A stretch of 53,816 nucleotides of DNA from Luminiphilus sp. (GTDB taxonomy: Bacteria; Pseudomonadota; Gammaproteobacteria; Pseudomonadales; Halieaceae), in contig JADHNP010000006.1 of the NCBI GenBank assembly GCA_016779445.1, positions 1 to 53,816 of the forward strand. Direction: 5' to 3'. A model generated the notes under the pieces. It was not told the DNA's origin, searched no databases, and saw only the letters and a program-made list of their open reading frames with translations. Below are positions 1-8,174 of the stretch, in pieces; the first letter of the stretch is position 1; each line of letters opens with the position of its first letter. Made by a program: the position numbers and the translations under genes.

Positions 1-413
1 TACCGCTCAATCGCCTCTACCCGCTTACCTGCTGAGGAAACCCGCTCCTGCGCTTTTCTTAATCGCTGAGCTGGTGCGTCGGTATACCGGAAAACGGCCT
101 TGCGACGAAAAGCGTGCCGGTCCTCGTCGTATTCCATATCCAGCGCACCGCCCTCGCCAGACGTTTTGGACCATCGTGAAGCCTGCGGTGCGACGGCAAA
201 CCACGCAAGCACGTATAGCCAGAAAGCCAGCGTGCCGGTAAACATCAGTAGTGCAACCGCAGCGAGACGAATTACCCAATTGGGCACATCCCAATGGCCA
301 GCCAGACCGGCGCATACGCCACCAACCCAACCCTCGGCGCGATTTCGATACAAGCCCATACCCCAACCCCGTTGGCGGCTCTCGCTAAAAGTGCGCTTGT
401 TGCGATTGCTCAT
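1..413 (-). CDS. pspC: PspC, phage-shock envelope-stress protein (3' end outside window)
   Basis: Inner-membrane sensor of the phage-shock response; with PspB it takes PspA away from PspF when the membrane is damaged. The reading frame starts with ATG at 413 and stays open to the window edge, giving about 137 residues. The PspC domain lies near residues 18-75, with GLYRNR, a GGVCAGLA turn and a hydrophobic helix (VIRLAAVALLMF followed by TLAFWLYVLAWF). A charged, helical cytoplasmic tail follows (AQRLRKAQERV). The start overlaps the pspB stop as ATGA, implying translational coupling. The gene is cut only by the window edge and shows no sign of disruption. Confidence 0.9.
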   Translation of the reverse strand, partial: MSNRNKRTFSESRQRGWGMGLYRNRAEGWVGGVCAGLAGHWDVPNWVIRLAAVALLMFTGTLAFWLYVLAWFAVAPQASRWSKTSGEGGALDMEYDEDRHAFRRKAVFRYTDAPAQRLRKAQERVSSAGKRVEAIER

Positions 414-673
414 GACTGCTGCTCCTTGCTGGTTTTGCTACGCTCGCTTTGACGCCAATCTGGATGGTCCGCATCGAGAATCGACTCTAGCGATTCCACC
501 CGCCCCACCAACTGGTCAACCGCCACCAGCATATCCTCGAGCGCCTGCTGGTCCTCCTCGGTCAGATGTCGGCTGGATCGATTAACACTATGGTAATGCA
601 TCACAATCCAAGTTGGTGCAACCACCACCATAAACAGGATCATCGGCACGAATAACATTTCGAATGGGTTCAT
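410..673 (-). CDS. pspB: PspB, phage-shock membrane protein
   Basis: Small inner-membrane partner of PspC, 87 residues; the usual length is about 75. One N-terminal membrane helix (residues 4-26, MLFVPMILFMVVVAPTWIVM) is followed by a charged helical domain (LTEEDQQALEDMLVAVDQL) that fits the leucine-zipper-like cytoplasmic part of the family. It sits between pspA and pspC on the minus strand in the standard order, with a 76-base gap to pspA and an ATGA overlap with pspC. The Ser/Lys/Gln-rich C-terminal tail looks unstructured. Confidence 0.9.
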   Translation of the reverse strand: MNPFEMLFVPMILFMVVVAPTWIVMHYHSVNRSSRHLTEEDQQALEDMLVAVDQLVGRVESLESILDADHPDWRQSERSKTSKEQQS

Positions 674-749
674 TACCCCTCCCTGGTGAACACTGCGCCA
701 TATCCGGCTGCAGCGCCAATTCCTATGGTTTCAGATCTTCCGGGGCGAC

Positions 750-1460
750 TCAGCGCTTTTCGGCTTGATCATCGGCTTTCGCCGGTTCTGAACTGACCTC
801 TTCCATACTACCTTTGATGCGCGCCAGCTCTTCCTCCAACCAGTCCGCTTCTCCCAGCGCGTCTATTTCCGCCGCGAGGCTGGATGCAGTATTGCGCCCC
901 AGGTCCATTGCTTGCAATTCCCCCTCAAGGTTATCCACTTTGCGCTCGAAGCCCTCAAACCGCGCAAACGCATCGTCCAGCTCTTTTCGCTGCACCTGAT
1001 TTTTCACCTGTACTCGAGACTGCACAGTTTTAGCACGCAGTAAAATAGCTTTCTGCTTGGCTTTAGCGTCATCGAGCTTTTGCTGCAGTTGGCCGATTTC
1101 TTCGTTCAATTGGCCAATTTGGTCTCCGGAGCTCGTTAATTCATCCTCTACGATACGCAGGGTATCTTCTACCACACGACGCTCCTGTAACGCGGCCTTT
1201 GCTAAGTCATCCCGGCCTTTGGATACCGCCAGTCTCGCCTTGTCTTCCCAGTTTGATACCTCCGCCGCGATGCGATCCCGGCGACGAGATGCGGTTTTCT
1301 GATCCGCGATCACCCGCGCAGATGCACTGCGCACTTCCACCAAGGTGTCCTCCATCTCTTGAATAATCAGCCGAATCATTTTCTCCGGATCTTCTGCACT
1401 GTCACACAACGCATTGAGATTGGAGTTAACAATATCCGATATTCTTGAAAAAATGCCCAT
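750..1460 (-). CDS. pspA: PspA, membrane-stress effector and PspF inhibitor
   Basis: Peripheral membrane protein of the PspA/IM30 (ESCRT-III-like) family, 236 residues against the usual 220-230. It binds and blocks the activator PspF in unstressed cells and polymerises on damaged membrane under stress. The sequence shows the N-terminal amphipathic helix (MGIFSRISDIVNSNLNALCD), the EDPEKMIRLIIQEMED motif, and long coiled coil to about residue 200. The Asp/Glu/Lys-rich tail is not conserved in the family. A purine-rich stretch (AGGGGATAGG) precedes the ATG. A 223-base gap separates it from the upstream small gene at 1684-1926. Confidence 0.95.
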   Translation of the reverse strand: MGIFSRISDIVNSNLNALCDSAEDPEKMIRLIIQEMEDTLVEVRSASARVIADQKTASRRRDRIAAEVSNWEDKARLAVSKGRDDLAKAALQERRVVEDTLRIVEDELTSSGDQIGQLNEEIGQLQQKLDDAKAKQKAILLRAKTVQSRVQVKNQVQRKELDDAFARFEGFERKVDNLEGELQAMDLGRNTASSLAAEIDALGEADWLEEELARIKGSMEEVSSEPAKADDQAEKR

Positions 1461-1683
1461 TTACCTATCCCCTATCAACTGTTTCCTGCCACCGGTTCAT
1501 CGACCGGCGGCAGACAATCCAGAGCCGCGACTTCTGGCGCGGCGCCGCCCGCTTTCGATTTTTCAATACAAAGGTCTTAGCAACGCGTTAAGCACGCTTC
1601 AGCTAGGAGCGTCCCCCAAACACCCGACAATCAAGATCAGAGCATCGGGCACTGGCAAGGAAGCGCCTCGCGCCAGAGACCAT

Positions 1684-1926
1684 TCACCTACGCCGCTCGC
1701 AGGGTTTCTTTTGGTCGAGCAGCTCCAAAACAGGTTCCCCTCCCCCACGACGATGAGCGCAATACTGCTGGGTCAGATTACCTCCCAACCAAAAGGCGCC
1801 CTCAATTGAAGCCGCTACGACACCAAATGTCGCCGCTGCTCGCGCCGGTCCGGCAAAAACGGCCAGCGCACTGCAGACAAACAATACCGCCACGTAAATC
1901 AATCCCCGTTCATCGATAACATCCAT
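1684..1926 (-). CDS. Small membrane protein, first gene of the psp operon
   Basis: Unrecognised 80-residue protein. I start it at the ATG at 1926 because GGAGAG lies five bases upstream; an ATG at 1947 would add seven residues without a clear ribosome site. It has two hydrophobic stretches, about residues 10-25 (IYVAVLFVCSALAVFA) and 34-48 (FGVVAASIEGAFWLGG), then a basic, Cys-containing tail ending CERRR. It lies between the sigma-54 promoter at 2003-2018 and pspA, so it should be induced with the psp genes. A role in membrane stress is inferred from position only. Confidence 0.6.
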   Translation of the reverse strand: MDVIDERGLIYVAVLFVCSALAVFAGPARAAATFGVVAASIEGAFWLGGNLTQQYCAHRRGGGEPVLELLDQKKPCERRR

Positions 1927-2002
1927 TTCATCTCTCCAATCATCCATGATGCTTGGGCCACTCGGCCCTTTGAGACCCCTTTTGACATCTCATTATGTCT
2001 CT

Positions 2003-2018
2003 TGCGATTAGCGTGCCA
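2003..2018 (-). promoter_or_regulatory. Sigma-54 promoter of the psp operon
   Basis: On the minus strand the bases read TGGCACGCTAATCGCA. This gives the -24 GG and -12 GC exactly ten bases apart, with one mismatch (TCGCA for TTGCA) to the sigma-54 consensus. It points at the small gene and pspABC, with transcription expected to start near 1992, and it sits next to pspF, the cognate enhancer-binding protein. Confidence 0.85.
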
Positions 2019-2037
2019 CTGCCATTAATTGACAAAA

Positions 2038-2050
2038 TATCAACCACTTA
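2038..2050 (+). promoter_or_regulatory. Candidate IHF site between psp promoter and pspF
   Basis: The sequence TATCAACCACTTA fits the IHF consensus WATCAANNNNTTR at every fixed position. It is centred about 52 bases upstream of the predicted psp start, where IHF bends DNA in the E. coli pspA promoter so that upstream-bound PspF can contact sigma-54 polymerase. The PspF sites themselves would be expected around 2080-2120, in AT-rich DNA where I cannot define them. Confidence 0.6.
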
Positions 2051-2056
2051 ATGACT

Positions 2057-2085
2057 TTGCGACCCAATTTACGACTTCTTATAGG
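2057..2085 (+). promoter_or_regulatory. Possible sigma-70 promoter of pspF
   Basis: TTGCGA (2057-2062) and TATAGG (2080-2085) are 17 bases apart, four of six matches each. The site is in the right place to transcribe pspF and lies where PspF enhancer sites are expected, which would fit the known negative autoregulation of pspF in E. coli. A competing TTGACA at 2029-2034 has only a poor -10 partner. Confidence 0.35.
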
Positions 2086-2132
2086 TTTTATTTACCTTAA
2101 TTAAAGGCCAATTAACATTTAAAAGGTTTATT

Positions 2133-2228
2133 ATGCCCCTCTATGCGAGATGCCGCCCCCACGATCATCGGCCATTCAAGCTCACTCTCCTCGGCACTCG
2201 ATCATGTGTCGAAGCTGGCGAGTATTGA
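2133..2228 (+). other. Short out-of-frame ORF overlapping the pspF start
   Basis: An ATG at 2133 opens a 31-codon frame that ends with TGA at 2226-2228, inside pspF. The only obvious Shine-Dalgarno (AAAAGG, 2121-2126) is six bases before this ATG and 16 bases before the pspF ATG at 2143. Ribosomes loaded here would be diverted from pspF, which could keep PspF scarce. The peptide looks like no known protein and is more likely a regulatory ORF than a functional product. Confidence 0.35.
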
Positions 2229-3216
2229 CCGACCGACACTGATTATTGGCGAACGAGGCACGGGCAAAGAGCTCATTGCGGAGCGACTGCATTTCCTCTC
2301 CCCACGATGGGATCAAACCTTTACCAAAATTAACTGCAGCGCCATCGCCGAGACGCTCTTGGAAAGCGAACTCTTTGGTCATGAAGCAGGCGCTTTCACA
2401 GGGGCGACAAAAAAGCACATCGGACGGTTTGAGCTCACTGACGGGGGCACCTTGTTTCTCGACGAACTCGCCACCATGTCGTTGCGCTTACAAGAAAAAT
2501 TATTGCGCGTGATCGAATACGGCGAGTTTGAGCGGGTCGGCGGTCAAAAAACACTGCAAGTCGATGTCCGTCTGCTCGGGGCAACCAATGCGGACTTGCC
2601 AACGATGGCAAACACAGGGCAATTTCGTTGGGATCTGTTGGATCGGATGAGTTTTGAGGTTGTGCACCTGCCACCCTTGAGAGCGCGAGATGGCGATCTC
2701 TTCGAATTGGCCGAGTACTTTGCCGTCAAGATGTGTCGTGAACTGGGCTGGGGGTACTTTCCTGGCTTCTCTGAAGGCGCCCTCGCCCAACTCGCGTCGC
2801 ACCACTGGCCGGGTAATATTCGGGAGTTAAAAAATGTTGTTGAGCGATCTTTGTTTCGCGCCCAAGAGACTGACGTCCCGATCGAGCAGATTATCATCGA
2901 TCCCTTTGCGTCGGGGCATAGAGCGGCGGCCGTTACCGACGACGAGACTCAGTCCCATCAACGACCAGTAGCGCATGCCACTGAATGGCCCATAGACCTC
3001 AAAGCGGTGATGACGAGTTCGGAGCGCACTTGGCTGACCCAGGCGCTCGCCAAATCTGGACATCGGCAGAAGGAGGCCGCTACGCTCCTAGGCCTGAACT
3101 ACAATCAAATCAGATCACTGGTCAGAAAACATGGGCTGATGACCCGCCCCAGCCGAACTCCCCCTGAGCGCGGCGAGCCCGACAACACCGCCGATATCCC
3201 TCTCGACAGAAATTGA
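2143..3216 (+). CDS. pspF: PspF, sigma-54 enhancer-binding activator of psp genes
   Basis: AAA+ activator that remodels sigma-54 polymerase at the psp promoter; it has no N-terminal receiver domain and is controlled by PspA binding. The AAA+ domain spans about residues 5-240, with Walker A GERGTGKE, the sigma-54-contacting GAFTGA loop, Walker B GGTLFLDE, and WPGNIRELKN. A Fis-type helix-turn-helix lies near residues 295-335 (RQKEAATLLGLNYNQIRSLVRKH). At 357 residues it is longer than E. coli PspF (about 325), the excess being a polar C-terminal tail. The start at 2143 matches the family N-terminus but has a poorly placed ribosome site. Confidence 0.95.
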   Translation: MRDAAPTIIGHSSSLSSALDHVSKLASIDRPTLIIGERGTGKELIAERLHFLSPRWDQTFTKINCSAIAETLLESELFGHEAGAFTGATKKHIGRFELTDGGTLFLDELATMSLRLQEKLLRVIEYGEFERVGGQKTLQVDVRLLGATNADLPTMANTGQFRWDLLDRMSFEVVHLPPLRARDGDLFELAEYFAVKMCRELGWGYFPGFSEGALAQLASHHWPGNIRELKNVVERSLFRAQETDVPIEQIIIDPFASGHRAAAVTDDETQSHQRPVAHATEWPIDLKAVMTSSERTWLTQALAKSGHRQKEAATLLGLNYNQIRSLVRKHGLMTRPSRTPPERGEPDNTADIPLDRN

Positions 3217-3292
3217 TCGCATCAGCGAATCGGAGCCACAGTCGTGGTTTCAGAATGTGACACTGCTCACCACACCAGCGGAGCTTGGGGAG

Positions 3293-4636
3293 TCAGACCA
3301 GTTTTTCAGCCCGCACCCACTCCAGCGTCGTGTTCAACGCGGAGGACAGCTTGTCGATCAACTCGTCGACATGCTCGTTCTCAATAATAAGCGGCGGACA
3401 GACCGCGACCCGATTGCCACCCAGCGGCCTCACAATCAAGCCATTTTCTTCAGCCGCCCTGGCACAGAACTGACCCACCTTCATACCAGCAAACGGTTTC
3501 TTAGTCGCCTTATTAGCAACCAACTCCATGGCACCAATCATCCCCACTCCAGACACTTCACCAATCAAAGGATGATCCGAAAGTGCCCGAAGGCGATTCT
3601 GTAAATAGCCTCCCACGGTGTCTGCGTGCTCAAAAATATTGTCGCGCTGGTATATATCGATCACTTTGCTGGCGACAGCGCACCCTAGAGGGTGTCCGCT
3701 ATAGGTGTAGCCGTGCCCAAATACCCCGACCTCAGTCGCTGAAGCATTAATGCAATCCGCAATATCGCCCTGCACCACCGCCGCAGATACGGGAACATAG
3801 GCAGAGGACAACGCCTTGGCCAAGGTCATCATTTGTGGCCTCATCGCCATTTTGTTGGCGCCAAAGTCAGCGCCCAGACGCCCAAAACCGCAGATCACTT
3901 CGTCGTCCCACAACCAGATACCGTAACGATCCAGCACCGCCTGAATAGCGGCAAAGTAGCCTTCTGGAGGCACAATAACGCCCCCTGCACCACTGACGGG
4001 CTCCGCGATCATTGCCGCTATGGTCTCGGGACCTTCCGCCAAAATCAGTGAATCTAACTCGCGCGCCCGGCGCTCTACAAAATCGGCTTCGGTTTCACCC
4101 TCTTGTGCGCCACGATAGAAATGTGCAGACCCCGTCCGAAGCACTCCAAGCGCCTCAAAGGGCAACTGAAAATGGGCATGATTGGTCGGAATTGCAGTCA
4201 ACGCAGCGGACGCCAATGTCACCCCATGGTAACCCTGCTCACGCGCGATCACCTTGATACGATGAGGATTACCCGACGCCTCTGCGTGGTAACGAACCAG
4301 CTTTAGCAGTGTGTCGTTGGCATCAGATCCGGAATTGCCCAGAAAAACGCGCCCGTCCTGTATGGGCACCATATCGGCGATTTTATTGGCCAACTCGATT
4401 GCGGCTGGGTGGGTTTTGCCACCGAACATATGACTAAAGCTCAACTCGCGCATTTGGCGTTGGGCGACTTCAATGATCTCCTCGTTACCGTACCCCAGCG
4501 CGGTACACCAGAGGCCCGCCATGCCCTCAAGGTAACGTTTCCCCTGCTTGTCGAAGATGTAGGGACCTTCTCCGCGGGACACCACCATTTGCTCCGCTAG
4601 CGCAGGATTGGTTGTCGGGTAAATCATCGCTGTCAT
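3293..4636 (-). CDS. Class III PLP aminotransferase (amine/omega-amino acid type)
   Basis: PLP-dependent aminotransferase that would move an amino group from a terminal amine (putrescine, GABA or similar) to pyruvate or another keto acid. The family signatures are GNSGSDANDT (phosphate binding), YHGVTLASAALT, DDEVICGFGRLG with the PLP-contacting Asp, and the Schiff-base Lys in MTLAKALSSAYVP. I start at the ATG at 4636 (447 residues), preceded by GGAG eight bases upstream; the longer frame to 4699 adds 21 residues unlike the family. It converges on pspF. Substrate cannot be fixed from sequence; it resembles the SpuC/putrescine-pyruvate group. Confidence 0.85.
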   Translation of the reverse strand: MTAMIYPTTNPALAEQMVVSRGEGPYIFDKQGKRYLEGMAGLWCTALGYGNEEIIEVAQRQMRELSFSHMFGGKTHPAAIELANKIADMVPIQDGRVFLGNSGSDANDTLLKLVRYHAEASGNPHRIKVIAREQGYHGVTLASAALTAIPTNHAHFQLPFEALGVLRTGSAHFYRGAQEGETEADFVERRARELDSLILAEGPETIAAMIAEPVSGAGGVIVPPEGYFAAIQAVLDRYGIWLWDDEVICGFGRLGADFGANKMAMRPQMMTLAKALSSAYVPVSAAVVQGDIADCINASATEVGVFGHGYTYSGHPLGCAVASKVIDIYQRDNIFEHADTVGGYLQNRLRALSDHPLIGEVSGVGMIGAMELVANKATKKPFAGMKVGQFCARAAEENGLIVRPLGGNRVAVCPPLIIENEHVDELIDKLSSALNTTLEWVRAEKLV

Positions 4637-4732
4637 GAGTGCTGCTCCATGCCTAGCCCAGTGAGTATTTAGAGTGTATCGGCTCTGACTGCCGCCCACT
4701 ATCCCCGATGGTGGTAGGTCAAGTCTCGGGGC

Positions 4733-4906
4733 TCAGGTTGCCTTGGTTTTTTCCTCGCCGCAGCGTGCGCACCGAAATCGGGTGATCAATTCACCCCGAT
4801 GCACCGCAAAAGGGTCACTGTTCACCGGACGCCATTTGTGGTGGCCATTTCGGCACAGGGTCTGATCAGGCTTACGCATTTTTTTGAACGGCAGAATATC
4901 CGCCAT
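4733..4906 (-). CDS. 57-residue zinc-ribbon-like protein behind glpK
   Basis: Short reading frame from ATG at 4906 to TGA at 4733. A first cysteine (residue 18, in TLCRNGHHKW) and a CARCGEEK knuckle (Cys46 and Cys49) suggest a small treble-clef or zinc-ribbon fold, with His22/His23 as possible extra ligands. The ATG begins five bases after the glpK stop and has GAGG just upstream, so it is probably cotranslated with glpK. I do not recognise the family. A nucleic-acid-binding or zinc-carrying role is a guess from the fold type only. Confidence 0.65.
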   Translation of the reverse strand: MADILPFKKMRKPDQTLCRNGHHKWRPVNSDPFAVHRGELITRFRCARCGEEKTKAT

Positions 4907-4911
4907 AGGCC

Positions 4912-6405
4912 TCAGACCGATGACTTCGTGCGGTTAATCGCTACCTGCCAGGCCTCCAGCCTCCGGCGCCGGGGGCCAGGTCCCATTCGGCTCGGGAAAG
5001 TCGTCTCTGACCGCCATACCTTGGCAAGAGCATCAACATCCTTCCAGATTCCGACTCCCAACCCTGCGAGGAAGCAGGCTCCAGTGACTGTTGTTTCGAT
5101 GACTTTTGGGCGCACTATGTCTCTACCCAAGTAGTTGGCTTGGAGCTGCATCAGCAGGTTATTAGCTGCCGCGCCGCCGTCGACTTTTAGCTCTCGCATT
5201 CTCCGTCCCAGATCACGCTCCATCGCTCGAAGAATGTCCACATTCTGGAGCGCCATTGCCTCCAACGTAGCCCGCGCCAGATGTGCTGCGCCAGCCCCCC
5301 GAGTGAGGCCGGAAATCACGCCCCGCGCCTCGGGATCCCAATGAGGAGCGCCCAAGCCGGTCAGTGCTGGCACAAATTCCACGCCCGCTGCATCTGGCAC
5401 TCGCTCCGCCAACGCCTCAATATCTTGCGCGCGCTTGATAATACCCAACTCATCGCGCAACCATTGCACCGCCGCACCACACACAAAGGCTCCGCCTTCC
5501 AGCGCATATACGGGCGCTTTTTGACCGGGCAACTGCCACGCAACCGTGCTCAGCAGGCCGGCATCGCTGTGCATACGATCATGGCCGGTATTCATCAAGA
5601 TAAACGAGCCCGTGCCGAAAGTGCACTTTGCAGCACCGCGCTCAAATCCCGCCTGACCAAACAGTGCCGATTGCTGGTCCCCAGCAATACCCGAGATAGG
5701 TATGCCATCGGGCAGTCCTTTGACCCCTAATGTAAAGCCGAGTTCTCCGCTAGACGGGACGATATCCGGCAAAATCCCCCTCGGGACATTGAAAAGCTTA
5801 AGAAGTTCAGGGTCCCAATCGAGCGTTTTCAGATTCATCAGTGAGGTACGAGACGCATTCGAGACGTCAGTGGCGTGCACTTTCCCCCCACTCAGCCGCG
5901 ACAACAAAAAGGCGTCGATAGTGCCCGCCGCAACCTCGCCGCGTCTGGCGCGACCACGCGCGCCCTCTTTAGCATCGAGTAACCAGCGAAACTTACTGGC
6001 GGAGAAATAAGGATCCAGCACCAGCCCCGTCCGATCTCGTATCATCGACTCAAGACCCTTTCGTTTTAGGCTGTCACAAAAAGCCGACGTCCTTCGGCAC
6101 TGCCAGACAATCGCGTTCGCAAGCGGCTTACCAGAGCGCCGCTCCCATAGCAAAGCCGTCTCCCGCTGATTCGTAATGCCAATGCAGGCAATATCAGCGG
6201 GCCTGCATAACTGTTTGCGAAACACGGCGCGAATACCCTTGAGTACCGAAGCCCAAATGGCCTCGGGGTCATGCTCTACCCAACCGGGCTTTGGGTAGAT
6301 CTGGGGAAACTCGTGATTAACGCTACCCAGCAAATTTCCCCGGGCATTCATCACCGCTACGGTAGTGCCGGTCGTGCCCTGATCTATCGCGAGAATGGCC
6401 CGCAT
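4912..6405 (-). CDS. glpK: Glycerol kinase
   Basis: Cytoplasmic FGGY-family kinase that converts glycerol to sn-glycerol 3-phosphate with ATP. Its 497 residues are the normal length. It shows the N-terminal phosphate loop DQGTTGTT, the substrate region NQRETALLW and IVWQCRRT, GIAGDQQSALFGQ, the ATP-binding GTGSFILMNTG and the signature KVDGGAAANNLLMQ. No glpF, glpD or glpR lies nearby; the genes beside it are the zinc-ribbon gene (possible operon) and the upstream aldehyde dehydrogenase, 29 bases away on the same strand. The pairing suggests a glycerol or short-chain alcohol utilisation unit. Confidence 0.95.
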   Translation of the reverse strand: MRAILAIDQGTTGTTVAVMNARGNLLGSVNHEFPQIYPKPGWVEHDPEAIWASVLKGIRAVFRKQLCRPADIACIGITNQRETALLWERRSGKPLANAIVWQCRRTSAFCDSLKRKGLESMIRDRTGLVLDPYFSASKFRWLLDAKEGARGRARRGEVAAGTIDAFLLSRLSGGKVHATDVSNASRTSLMNLKTLDWDPELLKLFNVPRGILPDIVPSSGELGFTLGVKGLPDGIPISGIAGDQQSALFGQAGFERGAAKCTFGTGSFILMNTGHDRMHSDAGLLSTVAWQLPGQKAPVYALEGGAFVCGAAVQWLRDELGIIKRAQDIEALAERVPDAAGVEFVPALTGLGAPHWDPEARGVISGLTRGAGAAHLARATLEAMALQNVDILRAMERDLGRRMRELKVDGGAAANNLLMQLQANYLGRDIVRPKVIETTVTGACFLAGLGVGIWKDVDALAKVWRSETTFPSRMGPGPRRRRLEAWQVAINRTKSSV

Positions 6406-6434
6406 TAATCAATTCCTCTCAAGCAAGCCATTCA

Positions 6435-7865
6435 TCAAGCCGCGTCGTAACCCTCGATCGCCTTGATCTCCAAGTAATCGGTGAAACCATGGGCACCCCA
6501 TTCTCGGCCGTTACCCGATTGCTTGTAGCCACCGAAGGGAACATCGAAGCCACCAGAGGCACCGTTGATGTGCACATTACCGGCGCGAATGCGCGAGGCA
6601 ATTCGTCGTGCATGATCGAGATCACCACTTTGAACATAGCCCGCCAGTCCGTAGGGCGTATCGTTGGCAATGCGAATAGCCTCTTCCTCAGAATCGTAAG
6701 GGATCATCACGAGCACTGGCCCAAAAATTTCCTGCTGCGCTACCGTCATGTCGTTACTGACCTCAGAAAACACAGTAGGTCGCACGTAATAACCGCGCTC
6801 GATCCCTTCGGGAAGACCGGGACCTCCGCAGACCACCTTAGCTCCCTCGGCGATGCCCGCCTCGATCAAGCCCTGAATTTTGTCCCATTGCAGTTTCGAA
6901 ATAACAGGACCCATGGTGGTGGTATCAGCCGAGGTAGGGCCCATCACCACTGCTTCGGACACTTTCTCTGCGATCTGCTCGGCTTGCTGCAGCAGGGTGC
7001 GCGGCACGAGCATACGCGAGGGCGCATTGCAGGACTGTCCCGTATTGTTGTACATGTGCATTACGCCCCGCGTCACCGCAGCCTCGAGATCGGCATCCTC
7101 AAGAATGACATTGGGTGACTTTCCACCCAACTCCTGAGTCACTCGTTTAACAGTCGGCGCCGCATTCTGCGCCACCAGAGAACCTGCCCGGGTGGAACCA
7201 GTAAATGACATCATATCCACATCGGGATGGCGCGAAAGCGCCTCGCCGACAGTAGGACCATCGCCGTTCACCAGATTAAAGACGCCCGCGGGGACACCCG
7301 CCTCATCCATCATTTCTGCGTAGAGATAAGCCGACAACGGCGCGATTTCACTCGGCTTCAGGATCATGGTGCACCCAACCGCCAGTGCTGGCGCCACTTT
7401 GCAGCTGACCTGATTGAGCGGCCAATTCCACGGCGTAATGAGTCCACACACGCCGATGGGCTCCCTCACCACTCTATGAGGCCCGAGATCCTCAGTGAAC
7501 GCATAGGTCTTCAGCACCTTTGCCGCCTCGGTAATATGGCCCAACCCCGCGTAGGCCTGAGCAGTGCTGGCTAGCTTGATAGGCGCACCCATTTCCAATC
7601 GGATGGCCTCCGCGATTTCTCCGATACGACGCTGGAAAATGGCGGCGAGACGCTCAAGCAGCTCCACCCGCTCCTCCACACTGGTCTGACTGAAAGAATC
7701 AAACGCCGCTTTGGCCGCCGCCACTGCGAGATCCACATCCGCCTCCGAACCCAGAGAGATCGTCGCGCATGCCTCCTCAGTAGAGGGATCTAGCACCTCC
7801 AGCGTTTTGGGTATTACGGGGTCGACCCATTTACCATTGATATAAAACTTGGTGTGTTCGCGCAT
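6435..7865 (-). CDS. NAD(P)-dependent aldehyde dehydrogenase
   Basis: Aldehyde dehydrogenase superfamily enzyme oxidising an aldehyde to its acid. It has the cofactor-binding TPWNWPLNQ, FTGSTRAG with the glycine motif, ELGGKSPNVI containing the general-base Glu, the catalytic Cys in NTGQSCNAPSRM, and the EIFGPVL motif. Starting at the ATG at 7865 (476 residues, GAGG five bases upstream) is preferred over an in-frame GTG two codons earlier. It lies upstream of glpK on the same strand and is divergent from an acyl-CoA dehydrogenase. Substrate is unknown; an aminoaldehyde from the neighbouring aminotransferase, or a fatty aldehyde, would both fit. Confidence 0.9.
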   Translation of the reverse strand: MREHTKFYINGKWVDPVIPKTLEVLDPSTEEACATISLGSEADVDLAVAAAKAAFDSFSQTSVEERVELLERLAAIFQRRIGEIAEAIRLEMGAPIKLASTAQAYAGLGHITEAAKVLKTYAFTEDLGPHRVVREPIGVCGLITPWNWPLNQVSCKVAPALAVGCTMILKPSEIAPLSAYLYAEMMDEAGVPAGVFNLVNGDGPTVGEALSRHPDVDMMSFTGSTRAGSLVAQNAAPTVKRVTQELGGKSPNVILEDADLEAAVTRGVMHMYNNTGQSCNAPSRMLVPRTLLQQAEQIAEKVSEAVVMGPTSADTTTMGPVISKLQWDKIQGLIEAGIAEGAKVVCGGPGLPEGIERGYYVRPTVFSEVSNDMTVAQQEIFGPVLVMIPYDSEEEAIRIANDTPYGLAGYVQSGDLDHARRIASRIRAGNVHINGASGGFDVPFGGYKQSGNGREWGAHGFTDYLEIKAIEGYDAA

Positions 7866-8174
7866 GATCACCTCGCTGTCTATGCCTTGAGATAGAGAAA
7901 AATCTGCGGGACTTTATGTCAGCGCCCGCTCCAGATGCATATCGTCAGAATACCTCATAAATGGGGAGTGAATGGAGTACCCCAGTAACTTCCTCACACG
8001 CTGGAATAATACTCACTTTGATCGCGCAGCATCGAGAGGCGCACTGTATTCCTGTGGCGTCAATGAATATAGCCTTCCTTTGATTAATGGCTCGTGTCTC
8101 CGGGTCAGCCACAACTGTATAATCTACCCACAACCGCTCACATTCTCGGCACGCAAATTACGCAGGGTACATCT
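7866..8174. other. Divergent intergenic region between aldehyde and acyl-CoA dehydrogenase genes
   Basis: About 310 bases with no convincing gene. A perfect TATAAT lies at 8118-8123, roughly 50 bases before the acyl-CoA dehydrogenase start, with no good -35 at the usual spacing, so an activated promoter is plausible. I found no clear terminator and no long inverted repeat. The minus-strand promoter for the aldehyde dehydrogenase must also be here but is not obvious. Confidence 0.6.

Noticed and set aside
25-366. A 113-residue minus-strand open frame
   Set aside because: It is out of frame with PspC, which occupies the same strand from 413 to the edge and has clear family sequence.
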